A stretch of 64,000 nt of DNA from Eutreptiella sp. 'Long Island Sound 2002' (Eukaryota; Euglenozoa; Euglenophyceae; Eutreptiales; Eutreptiaceae), in assembly GCA_964036045.1 (NCBI GenBank), contig OZ038392.1, positions 18,001,612 to 18,065,611 of the forward strand, read 5' to 3'. Positions 1 through 11,092 of the stretch are shown piece by piece; positions within the stretch are counted from its first letter, which is position 1; each line of letters begins with the position of its first letter. Made by a program: the position numbers and the translations under genes. The notes under the pieces were generated by a model. The model worked only from the letters and a program-made list of their open reading frames with translations, made no database searches and was not told the DNA's origin.

Positions 1-237
1 CTCAAACTAACGATGTCCGATCATCAACTATACTCTGAAATCGACATTCCCATATCCCAAATCCCAGATCTCGATCTAAATCTCGACTTACAATTAACTA
101 TTGCTCAGCGCGCGCGTTCCTCTTAGTGTGCACGTGCTCCGGACGGCGCCTGTTACCAAACCCATAATCCCATCCCAATAGGTCAAAAGGTCACGAGGTT
201 AAGGGTTAATTAGCCGACTGTTTCTTGGTCTATTGCA
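1..237. repeat. LTR-like direct repeat, left copy (cut by window edge)
   Basis: This segment recurs at 7152-7389 with roughly 93% identity by eye and one small indel. Similarity stops sharply after the shared TCTATTGCA at 237. The left boundary lies outside the window. A direct repeat ending in CA about 7.1 kb from its partner fits a pair of LTRs. However, no primer binding site follows this copy, no retroelement ORF lies between the copies, and no target duplication can be tested. It could equally be a dispersed repeat. Confidence 0.55.
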
Positions 238-887
238 CTGCCCTCACAAAATATTACTTGGTTAGAAAAGGGGGTGTGGGGATAACCCAGGTAATGTTTG
301 ATAAAACATGTAAGGGAACAAAGAAAGAGAAGCCTCTACCCATTGTATCCCCACAAGCTCTACATACATGCTAGGCTAAGATAGGGGAGGGTGGGGGTGG
401 GGGGGCTGGCTGGCTGGCAGGCTCGCTGATTTCATGGGTCCGACCAGAAATGTCACCAAAAATCCAAAACGGATCAAAAATCAGTTTCGTAAAATTTTGG
501 TGGCCGCTTGGGACCCGAACCAAATTGTGGAACCATTCTCACGCCCACTGTAGCCGGCTTCGCCCGTGGGCAGCCCTCACACGTTCACCTACTCAATCTG
601 TACCTAAGCATGAAAAAAGCTGGGAGGGGGGATCACTTGTACTCCAACCACCCATCACCAAGCAACGCCACAACTGCCAAAACATGTCGGAGGGCCGGAG
701 CTAGGTTATGAGTGAGCGATTTATCACGGTAAAAGGAGGTGAGGAGGGGGGAGGGGGGGGGGCGGAACCCGTTTCAGGGAAGGTGCGAGGGTAGGTTGTG
801 AGGTAAGGCAAAAGGACGGTTAGCACATGCAAGGTCACCGTAGGGAAAGGAGGCTAACCAACCTTGTATCTTGCATTTGGACTCCTG

Positions 888-929
888 GACGCGCCACGAC
901 CCAATGGGGGTCGTTGCCTTGCGCCCGGA
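888..929. repeat. Dispersed 42-bp hairpin repeat, copy 1
   Basis: This 42-bp block is shared with 1918-1959. Inside it, stem CGACCC (897-902) pairs perfectly with GGGTCG (908-913) around loop AATGG. In the other copy the stem is CGGCCC/GGGCCG, so one A-T pair is replaced by G-C with pairing kept. Confidence 0.6.
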
Positions 930-1917
930 GCCCACCTTGGTATGGAGGGGGGGGGGGCACATGGCACATAGCCATGTTAGAAAACGGCCATTCTGGAAGT
1001 CCTTAACAAAAAAAAAAGAGCTCATTAAACAAAAGCGGCGCATGTGATATACATAAATCCACCCAAAATCGTCATGGGAGAGAAAATATCGTTAGCTAGC
1101 TTTACCCAATCCTTCAATTGAAATAGCCCAATAAAGCAAAAAAAAGTTGGACCCTTAGGGCTTGAGGTAAACGAAAAATTGTGTCTACCCACAACCCTCT
1201 CGTTTCAACTATTTCACAAAGCCCCAACCGTCGCGCCACATCACCAAACTCGTCAAAACACGGCACTTGAATTGCGGACATAGGTGTGTGATGTTACTTT
1301 GGCCGGGCGGTAGCGAGGAGGGGGTTGGTCATGCACGATATTCCTCTGTGGAGGGGAGAAGAATTACCAATACCACACTACAACCCCACTAATCAACAAC
1401 AACAAATGTGATAGGAGGATGTATGTCCAAACGTTTTATATCAGATAAAACTAACCATTGGCTTCACGTTTCATCTAGGGCTCACGCTTCGTATAACTAT
1501 GCCCACACACATGTAACATGCATTGCATGTCTGGTTACTGACACAACCACCAAGCGGGCAAGTCCACTAGCTTAAATACCTTCAAACGAAAACAACCATG
1601 AAGGCATGAGAATTCACATAGTGCTACCTCCGAAAAACTAGCTCTTCACAACCATCCTAAGGGAAAGGGAGGGAGTAGGGGTAGGGGAGTAGGGGGGGTT
1701 GATTCCACACCCCAAGCAACGCCTCTCCTTTCGGCGCTACGCGCCTCAAGTAGGCCGGAGCTTGATGTTAGACGTGGAGCCAGGGTGCAAAGAAAACGCG
1801 GAGAAAGGGGTGTGTTATGCCCTCGACCAACTCACAAACATGGATCAGTAAGCCCATCCCAAGGCAATGGAGGATTAGAGAAGGTCATCCCGAGAACATG
1901 GTATGAGTGGGCCCCTT

Positions 1918-1959
1918 GACGCGCCACGGCCCAAAGGGGCCGGTGCCTTGCGTCCGGGT
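1918..1959. repeat. Dispersed 42-bp hairpin repeat, copy 2
   Basis: Second copy of the 888-929 block. Stem CGGCCC (1927-1932) pairs with GGGCCG (1937-1942) around loop AAAG. Both copies are flanked by GACGCGCCA on the left and TGCCTTGCG on the right. Confidence 0.6.
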
Positions 1960-4029
1960 ACCCGACGCAACCAGAGGACACAAGACAATTCACGAACCCG
2001 CACGACTATGGAACTCTCCAATCCTCAGCGGATTGAAGATAGAGGGTAGGGGGGGGGGGGCAAGGTGTGCACTTGCTACTTGATACGAAAAACCGGGGGC
2101 AGGGTGGCGCTGGGAGGAAACCACGATGGGACAGCCACGCCTATGCCATCCCCGACTCCCATTGTAGGCCATTGAACCCACAAGAGTATGGCGGGCCACC
2201 CTGGTAGAGCAATAACCTATGCCCATTTCAGCCACCAACACTACAAGGCGTCACAGCCCACCATGTAGCGTCACCGAGGGATGGGAGGTGGGGGATGGGT
2301 GGATCTACTTTTTTCGCTTCCCACACCATAAGCAACCCCACAACAAATCCCCAACCAACGGCAGCACGCAACACCCCACCATAGCACTTATCAAATTCAA
2401 ATCTGTATGTCTATGTCGGGGGCATTGATGGTGGAGGGGGGGGGGTGACGTATTCCAATGGATGTAGTGACACACCACAAACGTGAAAATAAAAAAACAA
2501 CGGACCACTACTCAAGGTTGGTCCCCATGCCCCAACGGCACATCACTACGTGAGTTTCCCAGCACAATCCCCAACAAGGAATCTAACCTGGACCTTCGGT
2601 TCAACACCGACGTACTACAAGCATTATACCATCGGGGAAAAAAGCTGCCAGGCAACAACCTAAAAAGTCCAAACAGACGGGACTATGCCCAGTCAGTCCA
2701 AAAGACACGGCACTATGTGGAGTGTGCGGGTCATCACCCCGGACTCACACTGGATGATGATGGGCCCCCCAAGCGACAGTCTGTGCTCAGGCGCATGTCG
2801 CAATGCAGCAAACCCTTACACAGATTTCGGGGGGGTTACACTTCGTGGTGGACGAGGCCCCCTTCCCTGCGGGCTGAACTTAATGGCAGCCAATGTGACA
2901 TGGAAACAATCCTTGACACTCACGACACTCACGACATGTCATGAATTAACGGCACTGCACGGAACTCACCACACTTACTGCACGGGTAGACAAATTGTCA
3001 ATTGATTAATGACTGCACAAGCGTCGCACCGTAAAATTGTGGTAGAGGATGGTGTAAAATTGTTCGAAAAGAGAAAAGAAGAGAGAAGCCATTCACTCAG
3101 AGGTGATATCATGCAAACACATGGGGTCATATATGCACACCATTTGTGAATCATGTGTATTGTGTGTGACCATGCGGGGGGTGGAGGGGTACCACAACCA
3201 AAACACAAAACATGTCAGGTCTCCGGCCTGCACCTAACTGGAATGGTTACCTGTAGTACAGTACCAGCGCTTCACAGCGCCTCCCCTCACTTACCCTGCC
3301 CTACAGGGGGAGCACCAGGGATACTAAGCCGGGATTTACCTGGCCCACTGACACGAGAGAATTTGTGATTGAATATTCAAAGTGCGCGAAGAGGGGGAGA
3401 TACTGAAAACGAAATTACAAAACATACTGGCTTTTGGGCCCACCCCTGGGTGTCACCGCAACTCTGATAATGGTGCCAGCCAAGTTTTACGGCCCCTCCA
3501 CATCCCAAACACCTAAGGGAAGGACCGGAGGCAATAAGAGGACCCGGTGGTACCCACAAACACTAAGTTTATGGGAAAAGAACAAAGTCAGGGTCGCATG
3601 TCGCGTCCCGGAAGTCGGCGGTAAAACTAGGTACCCCTTTGTCCCCGAAAATGTCCCCTTTCCCAAAGAAAATGAACGGAGGCAGTAAATTGACTCGTGG
3701 GTATCCACCAATACTAGGTGTTGACTCCGACGCATACGGGGAGGGCGGGGTAGGTGTGGAGGCGTTTGAGGGCAGAAAAGGCAGTATTTCCTTGTACTTC
3801 CACACCCAGAGCGACGCCGCTGCCGGAAGTGACCCGGCAGGCCGGGGCCCGGGGTGTGGAGATGTGGTTTATTGAAGAACTCAAAGAAATAAGGGAAGTT
3901 GAGGTTGGTGTGTCGTTTAATTGTGCAATTTGTTCAGTTGGTTTGATGAAACAAACTGAAAATCATGGCGAGTTTGTTCGTGTCTTGTGATTTGTTTAAA
4001 CGTTGGAGAAGGCGGGGGGGTCTCAGGCG

Positions 4030-4565
4030 CCCGTTGCAAGCACCCACGTGAAGAGCGCTTTTGAAGCGCCCGAAACAAGCGCCTTTGAAGCGCCCACTTG
4101 GGGAGCGCATCTCAAGCGCCCACTGCAAGCGCCCACTGGAAGAGCGCCTTCGAAGCGTCCACTGCAAGCGCCCACGTGAAGAGCGCCTTTGAAGGCCCCA
4201 CTGCAAGCGTGCACTTGGGGAGCGCATCCCAAGCGCCCACTGCAAGCGCCCACTGGAAGAGCGCCTTCGAAGCGCCCACTGCAAGCGCCCACTGGAGGAT
4301 CGCCTTCGAAGCGCCCACTGCAAGCGCCCACGTGAAGAGCTCCTTGGAAGTGCCCACTGCAAGCGCCCACGTGAAGAGCGCCTTTGAAGCGCCCACTGCA
4401 AGTGCCGACGTGAAGAGCGCCTTTGAAGCGCTCATTGCAAGCGCCCACGTGAAGAGCGCCTTTGAAGCGCCCATTGCAAGCGCCCACGTGAAGAGCGCCT
4501 TTGAAGCGCCCACTTGGGGAGCGCAACTCAAGCGCCCAATGCAAGTGCCCACGTGAAGAGCGCCC
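4030..4565. repeat. 39-bp minisatellite array
   Basis: About 13-14 imperfect tandem units of 39 bp built on GCGCCCACTGC, AAGCGCCCACGTG and AAGAGCGCCTTTG. Because 39 is divisible by three and the unit lacks stops in most frames, long open frames appear on both strands with a 13-residue period. These are artefacts of the repeat and not genes. Each unit also contains the near-palindrome GGCGCTTCAAAGGCGCTC when read on the minus strand. Confidence 0.9.
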
Positions 4566-5083
4566 AACACATGGCACTCACAAGGCGCCTCAGAGGGTTA
4601 TGCTTCACAAATCAAACATACAAAGCAAGAGGGAAAGTATGGTTGGCAACCCCGATTAGCCCCGTGTGACCCTACCAAGTGAGGGTGGGGTTTGTTTTGA
4701 GGTTAGTCAAAATCAAGTTTTACCCCACCACCCGATAACACCACGAGTGGTGTGGGGGATTAAAGGAAGGCTCGAGATATCATATAATAAAACATGTCAA
4801 AATCAAGACTCGAACTAGGACCGAGCTGGGTCCTAGTCTTGCGTAACGCATGGGAAATCACCGTTGAAGAAAGACCGCTTGCTTTAGAGATGTGCCTCCA
4901 TTATTACGGCGATGGTCCTCAAACGCGGCTCAAAAACGGCTCATTTTCCCCTGAAAATGGACCACTGCGTGGCACCACGGCGTCGTACACGCCTTATTGA
5001 ACACCCATTCGCCATCATTTGATAGCCCAAACGCCATGAAAGAACGACGGCCCGCATCGGAAACACCTGCTTGGCGTAGCGGC

Positions 5084-5115
5084 GATCGTCCTGAACTTTC
5101 AGGACGATCGTCCTG
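5084..5115. repeat. Overlapping perfect palindromes
   Basis: GATCGTCCTGAA (5084-5095) is the exact reverse complement of TTCAGGACGATC (5098-5109), separated only by CT. The right arm overlaps a second perfect 16-bp palindrome, CAGGACGATCGTCCTG (5100-5115). The sequence could form a hairpin, cruciform or dimeric protein site. No function is assigned. Confidence 0.8.
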
Positions 5116-5301
5116 AAAACAGCCGAAAACAGCCCAAAAACGGCCATTTTTGGACACGACATCGGCCTTAGAACGAGCAAGACTGCTCAAAACGCGACCA
5201 CACCTGTTTGTGGTGATGCGCCTTGCCTCCGCGGTCGTTTTGAGCCACTTGGATGCCGGTTTTGAGCCGTGCCGTGGTCGCAAGGACCTTTTATGCGCCT
5301 T

Positions 5302-5342
5302 CTGCTTGCTGCTGCTTGCTGCTGCTGCTGCTGCTGCTTGCT
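5302..5342 (+). repeat. Interrupted CTG microsatellite
   Basis: Runs of CTG interrupted by CTTG. Simple-sequence repeat with no coding support. Confidence 0.85.
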
Positions 5343-5610
5343 AGAACGGGTAGCTCAGCCTTGGCCGCTAAAAGGTGGTGTAAAACCTCGACAGGGTAAA
5401 CCCAGCTCGGTAAAAATCCAATCTAAAGTGTCTTTTCCTTTCAAACTGTTACGTAAAAAGGCTTATCTGAGCAAAAAAATGGACTCCCCACTTGAAAGTG
5501 CATCTAAGCTCATTTGATCAAGGGTTGGGGGGGGAAGGGGTTGCAAAAAGCACCACAAACCCCCAAAAGGTCCCTATTGCCTAGGGACACACCTTAAAAC
5601 CCAACAAACA

Positions 5611-5789
5611 AAGTCGACACCAAAGGCGAGGAAAGTCGACTTCAAAGTTGACACCAAAGGCGACCGAAATCGACTTCAAAGTCGACACCAAAGGCCACCA
5701 AAGTCGACTTCAAAGTCGACACCAAAAGGCCACCAAAGTCGACTTCATAGTCGACAACAAAGGCGGCGAAAGTCGACTTCAACGTCGAC
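5611..5789. repeat. 34-bp tandem repeat rich in GTCGAC
   Basis: Five consecutive units of 34-35 bp of the type ACCAAAGGCCACC followed by AAAGTCGACTTCAAAGTCGAC. Each unit carries two GTCGAC palindromes in an AAAGTCGACTT context. Unit boundaries at about 5619, 5653, 5687, 5721 and 5756 can be read directly. No ORF spanning it looks genuine. Confidence 0.85.
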
Positions 5790-6060
5790 AGTGTGGGCCG
5801 AGTGTGTGTGGGTGCCGTATGGTGTGCAAAGTGTCTGTCCAGTGTGTGTGGGTGTCGAATGTTGTCGAAAGCGTGTTTTGAAAGTGTGGGTGGTCTAAAT
5901 GGTTTGAAAAATATGTTTCGAAAGTGTGTGTGGCAGGTTCCAGTGTGTGGAATCGTGTCGAATGTTTGTGTCCAATTGTGTCGCAAGGGTGTGATGAAGG
6001 TTGGTGTGTGTGGAATTGTGTTGAACGTGTGTGTTGTAGGTTTGTGTGTGTTCAATTGGT
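5790..6060. repeat. Degenerate GT-rich repeat
   Basis: Immediately follows the GTCGAC array. It is made of diverged copies of GTGTGTGTGG, TGTCGAA and GTGTTTTGAAA-type motifs. It looks like an old minisatellite. Open frames in it are low-complexity. Confidence 0.55.
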
Positions 6061-7151
6061 GAAGGGCACATAAAAAGACAAAACCAGACCTTCACATGAA
6101 CTAGCTGATATATCTGCTTTGGGGCTAAAGGCGCCTATTGCAGGCACGCCCTCCTCCACAGTGCCCAAAGGCCTTTCCGAAGCGCTTTTCAAGCACCCCA
6201 CAACAAAGACCATGGGCGCCTTTCAAATTGCTGAGCGCTGCCACAGAGGCACACTCATGCATTGCTTTACCAGAAAAAAGCCAGTTGAAGCGCCCACTTG
6301 ATTAGCAGCAATGTGGACGCTCCACAAAGGCATCAATGACAAAGACACTCACAGAAGAAGGCACCAGAAGAGCCGCGGTGCCACATAATGGAGACGCCAA
6401 GAGAGCTGCGCCGCAAAGAATGGATTGAATATTGGCGCCCAAGCTCGCAAAGGCGCCACACGACGGAGAGAGCCTCGGCGCCACAAATGCTCCACTTGAC
6501 CAAGGCTCCCTTTTTGATAAACGGCACCTTTCTTTGAGCCCCGCCGCCACAAATGAAGGCACCTACCCATGAGAGGTGCCCAAAGCGCCCCTCGTGAGAG
6601 ATTTGCATAATGAGAGGCACTAAGCACAATGGAAGACGCCACGAGAGAACCAACGCGCCCATTTGGGGCAAAGGCGCCACGAATGAAGGACGCTGCTCTC
6701 CATAGCGAAGGCACTCGCAAACCACCCTCGTGTCGTTTATGACTTAAACGAATGCAGAATCGCACATGCACACACAAATAGCCTCATTCAAAGCCCGAAA
6801 GGGCAACCACCTAGGACGACTTGTAGAGAATGGGTCCACTTGAAGCTGTTTTACCTTCAGCGTGACCTAGGAGGTCTTATGGAGAATGCCTCCCCCCAGA
6901 AAATGTTCCCACATGATCGAGACGTCGAAAGCCATAGGATATGACAGGTTTGCAACTCTACTACCTTGAAGTCTATTGACCCAAAGCGGCATGCACGTCT
7001 CAACCACAAACTGCAAAGCAAATACCCCAGTTTCCGAATGCAAGTATAGGACTCCAAAGTAGCGAAGCTGAAATTTTCATAGTCCTATCATAGGGGATTT
7101 GAACGACAAGAAGCATACTAAACAACACTGAAATCTGAACTATCACCGTAG
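6061..7151. other. Non-coding, GGCGCC-rich degenerate repeat
   Basis: Between about 6120 and 6720 the motifs AAGGCGCC and GGCGCCAC recur irregularly. They resemble a decayed relative of the 39-bp minisatellite at 4030. The remaining sequence up to the right LTR-like repeat shows nothing I recognise. Minus-strand open frames of 86-142 codons here have no recognisable domain. Confidence 0.45.
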
Positions 7152-7389
7152 CTCAAACGAACGATGTCGGATCATTAACTATACTCTGAAATCGACATTC
7201 CCATAGCCCAAATCCCAGATCTCGATTTAAATCTCGACTGCCAATTTACTATTGCTCAGCGCGCGCGTCCCTCTTAGTGTGCACGTGCTCCGGACGGCGC
7301 CTGTTACCAAACCCATAATCCCATGCCAATAGGTCAGAAGGGTCACAAGGTTAAGGGTTAATTAGCCGACTCTCTCTTGGTCTATTGCA
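7152..7389. repeat. LTR-like direct repeat, right copy
   Basis: Partner of 1-237. Similarity begins at CTCAAAC (7152), where the left copy is cut by the window edge, so the true left boundary may lie further upstream. Similarity ends at TCTATTGCA (7389). Confidence 0.55.
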
Positions 7390-7627
7390 ATGTGCCATGA
7401 GAGGGAAGGTTAAGGGGGGATGAAGGCTAATGATATCCCCATAGTGTGGGCCTATAATAGCCTACACAAAGGGATGACGGGGGTCAGGACAAAGAAGAGT
7501 ATGTGTCCCCATAGCCGGGGATCAGGCCGCACCGGGGGGGCCGGGGGGCGCAGGGCATGATAGAAACCAAACACACCCTCAATGCCTCAAGGGAAAGCTT
7601 GGCCGACCCAAGAGAGGATCAAACAAC

Positions 7628-8362
7628 ATGGAGGAAACAAAGGATAGAGGCTCGGTCAATCAAGTAATAAAAAATTTCATAAGCTTTATAAGAAGAGTTT
7701 GGATTGTACCAACGCCAAAGGATGTGAGTGAACCCTTGTTGCATATAGAGGAACGGTTCAAATTTGTGGTTATGTGCATATTGCACCTTGTCATTCGAGT
7801 CAGTGACTACCTCACCCAATTTATTAGGAAGAAGTGTAAGGACCTTCCACCGACCACTACGGATCGTGTTCAAAATCGCCTCAACTGTGCCAAGACCAAA
7901 ATTAGTCTCCAGGGCCGGGCCTCTCCAGATGGGGAAGAGACATGCTTCGTGTTGGCAAATTGGCGTCATATTGGCAAGGCCATGAAGCTACCAAATCATG
8001 TCATCAATGTCGTAGTACAAATGGCTTCTTTACTTACGGCACTGCAAAGTTGGGAGTTCAATTCGAACGCCCTCAATTCTAAATCCATCGCGAAGCAGTT
8101 GAAAAGGACAATTTGTCCTACTATTCGATTGCCATATTTGTTATGGCTACAATATGATGCTCCCGAGGTTCTGAAAAATTTGCACCCTTGGGGTAGCGGT
8201 ATGTTTAGCGGCAACATTGTCGAGTCGCTAAACTACCTCTTCAAGGACCATTTTTTGTGCTCTTCGGCAAGGGGAGGTTGGAAAGGCACTCCAACGGAAC
8301 GTGACATGCGCCTCGTGACGCAAGCGCTAGAACGTCTCTTCCTCGCCAAGGAGATACCTTGA
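7628..8362 (+). CDS. Uncharacterised ORF, possible transposase C-terminal fragment
   Basis: An ATG-started frame of 244 codons with ordinary, non-repetitive composition, unlike the surrounding repeats. No signal peptide or membrane segment is evident. The C-terminal part (about residues 205-225) reads GNIVESLN followed by LFKDHF and a serine/arginine stretch, reminiscent of the end of some DNA-transposon transposases, but I cannot identify a catalytic triad. Broken coding sequence follows on the same strand within 30 bp, so this may be the 3' part of a larger decayed transposon gene. The function is unknown. Confidence 0.35.
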   Translation: MEETKDRGSVNQVIKNFISFIRRVWIVPTPKDVSEPLLHIEERFKFVVMCILHLVIRVSDYLTQFIRKKCKDLPPTTTDRVQNRLNCAKTKISLQGRASPDGEETCFVLANWRHIGKAMKLPNHVINVVVQMASLLTALQSWEFNSNALNSKSIAKQLKRTICPTIRLPYLLWLQYDAPEVLKNLHPWGSGMFSGNIVESLNYLFKDHFLCSSARGGWKGTPTERDMRLVTQALERLFLAKEIP

Positions 8363-8386
8363 TGGCAACGTGCAAATGCTGATTAT

Positions 8387-9518
8387 GTGTGTGTTCATGT
8401 GGCATGTCATCTAGTCGCCGATTGGACCGAAGTGTGTTTGGACATGTGCATGTGTGCCGTACGCCGAGCATGTGCAAGTCTTGTGCGTGCAGCTTGTGCA
8501 AGTGGGTTGTTACATTATGCAACCAGAAGTTGCACAATCCGTTCCGATCTTTCTTTCTGTAGCGGTTGCGCATGGGCAACCATGGACCAACAACTCCAAC
8601 AACTCCAACACCTCCTACAACTCCTACAAGCAAGCGGGAGCAGAACCGCTGGAGCGTCAAGTAGACCCGTACAAACAAGTGGGAGCGGGAGTCAAGCGTC
8701 AAGTAGTAGTGGGGTAACAACGCCGGAGAAGCCGCAAGTTAATGAGCAACCGAGCAACCAACCAACCGAGCAACCGAGCCCGCCTCGATTGCAACCCCAC
8801 TTCCCGTGTAAAAGCGAGCTGTTGGTCCACCATAGTTGTCACATAGACAGCCCGCTCGCGGATGATAGTTTGGAATGGCGTTGGCTCCGTGATGTGACCC
8901 CAGAATATTTGTATACGCGCTCGTTGTATCATTGGCTCAAGAAGTGCCGCCAAGTTGACCCCTCGGGAATTGTCACGTATCCGTGGCAAGGGTCCGGCCT
9001 TACCGCGGAGGCGATGGAGTTATTGGACAATCGTGAGGATTGGCCCCCAAGGCAATGCGCAAGCATGCATGGTGCTTAGCGAGGCCGCCTTGTATGCCCT
9101 ATTCATGGTGTGGCAAAAGGCTGGGTTGGGAGAGGCCATTGTGGCCCAGTGGGTCAGCGGCGGCAACCCAAAAGCCCCTGCGAGCGGCCATGGACATGGG
9201 CATAGCCCACAATTTTTTTTCAACGATGTCGCAGGAATTTTGGAGGAGGTATATGATGTTCACAACGATGGGGCATACCGTGTGTCACCCGCGTCATTAT
9301 TGGAGGCCGGCGCAACAATTTCGGGAGGCAATAGGCGCAAAGTGAAAGCCATTGCAGCCGTGGCACACTCAAGTGGACCACCAACAACACCCAGTCCTCT
9401 CAGTACGATGGCGCCGACCTACACCCCTGCTGAAAAGGTGTGCAACCGAGGTGCAACTGTGTGCAAGTGCCATGTTGCACACGCTCCATGTGACAATGAT
9501 CCTAGAACGTGTGGGTAA
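8387..9518 (+). pseudogene. Broken low-complexity coding region (Q/S-rich)
   Basis: Two open frames overlap. The first (8387-9079) has a Gln/Leu tract from CAACTC-type repeats near 8588-8630, a Ser/Gly-rich linker, and then ordinary sequence rich in Trp, Tyr and Leu around residues 150-215. The second (8955-9518) continues with globular-looking sequence in another frame. The best-looking protein sequence switches frame near 9050, which suggests a frameshifted gene. It lies between the 7628 ORF and the dioxygenase-like fragment and may belong to the same dead transposon. No ATG is clearly the start. Confidence 0.35.
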
Positions 9519-9543
9519 GCGGCCCATGGTGCAACAAGGGTGA

Positions 9544-9972
9544 TTGGTGCGATGTATAAATGAATTTGTGCAACGACCCCTCCCAAATTTGTCCTACACA
9601 AGCATTGCTCTTGTGCATGGCGCAGAGAGAGCCCCCAAGAACCGTCATACTCATGGCCGCGACGATTGTGCTCTCACCGGCGAAATCATCATTGGTGATT
9701 TCGATGGGGGATACCTTTGCACGACGGGTTATTTCGGAGGGGGGGAAGTCAAGCCCCTCGCATGGGCACATTGGGGGGAACCAATCATATGCGGACGCTT
9801 GGTCGATGCAAGAGCCAGCGTCCTCTTCAATGTATATCATTTGCATGGACCTACGCCGTGGCGTGCAGATTGCTATGCTATTTTTGCTCTGCGGCTCCCA
9901 GCTATCCGCCTGGGGCCTCCCGGAAACGCTATGCTATTGTACCCTACACAAGTGCATCGTGGGCTCGCTTGA
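9544..9972 (+). pseudogene. TET/JBP-like dioxygenase core, fragment
   Basis: A frame of about 142 codons contains a GDFDGG-L block (near residues 51-57). About 35-45 residues later comes a segment ending FNVYHLHG followed by TPWR and CYAIFAL. This order matches the double-stranded beta-helix of TET/JBP-like 2-oxoglutarate dioxygenases, which typically show GDFTGG-L and later a HG-T-PW-G-RY block. Those enzymes oxidise 5-methylpyrimidines in DNA. In fungi and algae they are often carried by DNA transposons. The N-terminal iron-binding HxD is not clear, the start is missing, and a GGGGGGG run near 9740 invites frameshifts. I regard it as a non-functional remnant. The family assignment is tentative. 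Confidence 0.35.
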
Positions 9973-11092
9973 CGCACCCCATCCGACAAGGACTCCTTGA
10001 AATGGGGTTCCATTGGGGTGGTGACATGTGATTCCAATGATGGAGGATGCGTCTTTGCTCGTGCTATGTGTGATTTGTAGTGCATTGTCCAAATGTGCTC
10101 GCATTGAATGGATTCATCATTTTTTCTAGTACGGCGCGCACCACGCATAGCATGGTGGTTGCACACGGTTGCACATGGTTGCACAAGTGCAACTGGTGAA
10201 AATCAGTGGTTGCACACCCCAATGGGGGTAGACAAGAATCGGTTTTAATGTGAAATGTTGTGGTGTTTGATGGCAAAAAACATGGTTCTCGTTTCTCTAC
10301 AACCTATTCATTACAAGGATACCGTGAAAGCAAGGTCCCTTTGGTTAGGATGGCATGACCAAGGGGATGGTTGTGCAAGGGGGCGGTTGCACAACCCCCC
10401 CATTTTCGAATTTTGGGGGGAGTTGTTATGTAGGTATGGGACACACTTATGCGGCATGTGGAAGGTTTGTGTCATTGTACACTAATGGAATATGCCACGG
10501 GGGATTCCGTGGCACCTAAAAACCACCAAAGAAGAGGGTGAAATGAAAGTTTGGGTTTGGTGTGCAAGGGGTGTGCCAGTGGCCTATTTCACACTTCATG
10601 ACATGGGTTGCACACCAGTGTCGCCATCTACTCGGGCAAAACGGGTTCCAAGGGAAACAATCAGTGCCTTGATTCAGTGATTCAGTAATGCTCCCAGCTC
10701 CAAGTTGATTTCTTGCAGAAAAACAGTATTTCTGATGCATATGGGACCTTGCCCTCATATGCAGGTCCATTTTAGTACGTAAAAGTATCTCCTTGGAAGC
10801 CAGGAAAGCTCGAAGAGTTCGCTGACACTCCAGTGCAGATGCCGGCTGGGGTGTGGTAGGAGGAAATAGCTCCAGCTTGGCCTGGAAATGGGTATTTTAG
10901 TCACTTTTTCAGAAAGGTTTTGAAGTTTTCAATGTATTTGAAGGTTTATTGAACCTTCAAAGTAATTAGAACCAACGGCGCGGCAGCGGGCGCCAGTTGT
11001 CGCCGTCATCTTTACGACATTATTTTTATGACGAAAAACGTCCTAAATGTGACTAAAAGCGCCAGAAAAGCTGTTTTTCTATCCATTTCTAG
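9973..11092. other. Non-coding stretch before the Gypsy 5' LTR
   Basis: No convincing gene. TGGTTGCACA-type motifs recur near 10150-10215. A strong hairpin lies at 10937-10961. The stretch ends at the LTR boundary at 11093. Confidence 0.5.
10937..10961. repeat. Perfect 10-bp inverted repeat
   Basis: TTTGAAGGTT (10937-10946) and its exact complement AACCTTCAAA (10952-10961) flank a TATTG loop. No T-run follows, so I do not call a terminator. Confidence 0.7.

Larger units (their letters stand above)
238..4022. other. Non-coding, repeat-rich stretch
   Basis: I see no credible gene here. The open frames are short, overlap on both strands and lack recognisable motifs. The sequence carries many G-runs of 8-12 bases, for example near 750-765 and 2050, and the hairpin repeat described at 888 and 1918. 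It lies between the two LTR-like repeats and could be the interior of a dead or non-autonomous element. Confidence 0.5.
4566..5610. other. Non-coding stretch with palindromes and a CTG run
   Basis: No gene is supported. The stretch contains a strong palindrome cluster at 5084-5115 and an interrupted CTG microsatellite at 5302-5342. A tRNA-like TAGCTCAG near 5350 lacks a matching B box. Confidence 0.5.

Noticed and set aside
4023-4577. Repeat protein with a 13-residue period
   Set aside because: The 39-bp minisatellite is open in most frames on both strands, so open frames carry no evidence for coding.
5345-5420. tRNA or tRNA-derived SINE from the TAGCTCAGCCTTGG A-box-like sequence
   Set aside because: No B box (GGTTCGA) at the required distance and no cloverleaf.
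4030-5789. CRISPR array
   Set aside because: Repeats are directly contiguous tandem units without unique spacers, and the genome is eukaryotic.
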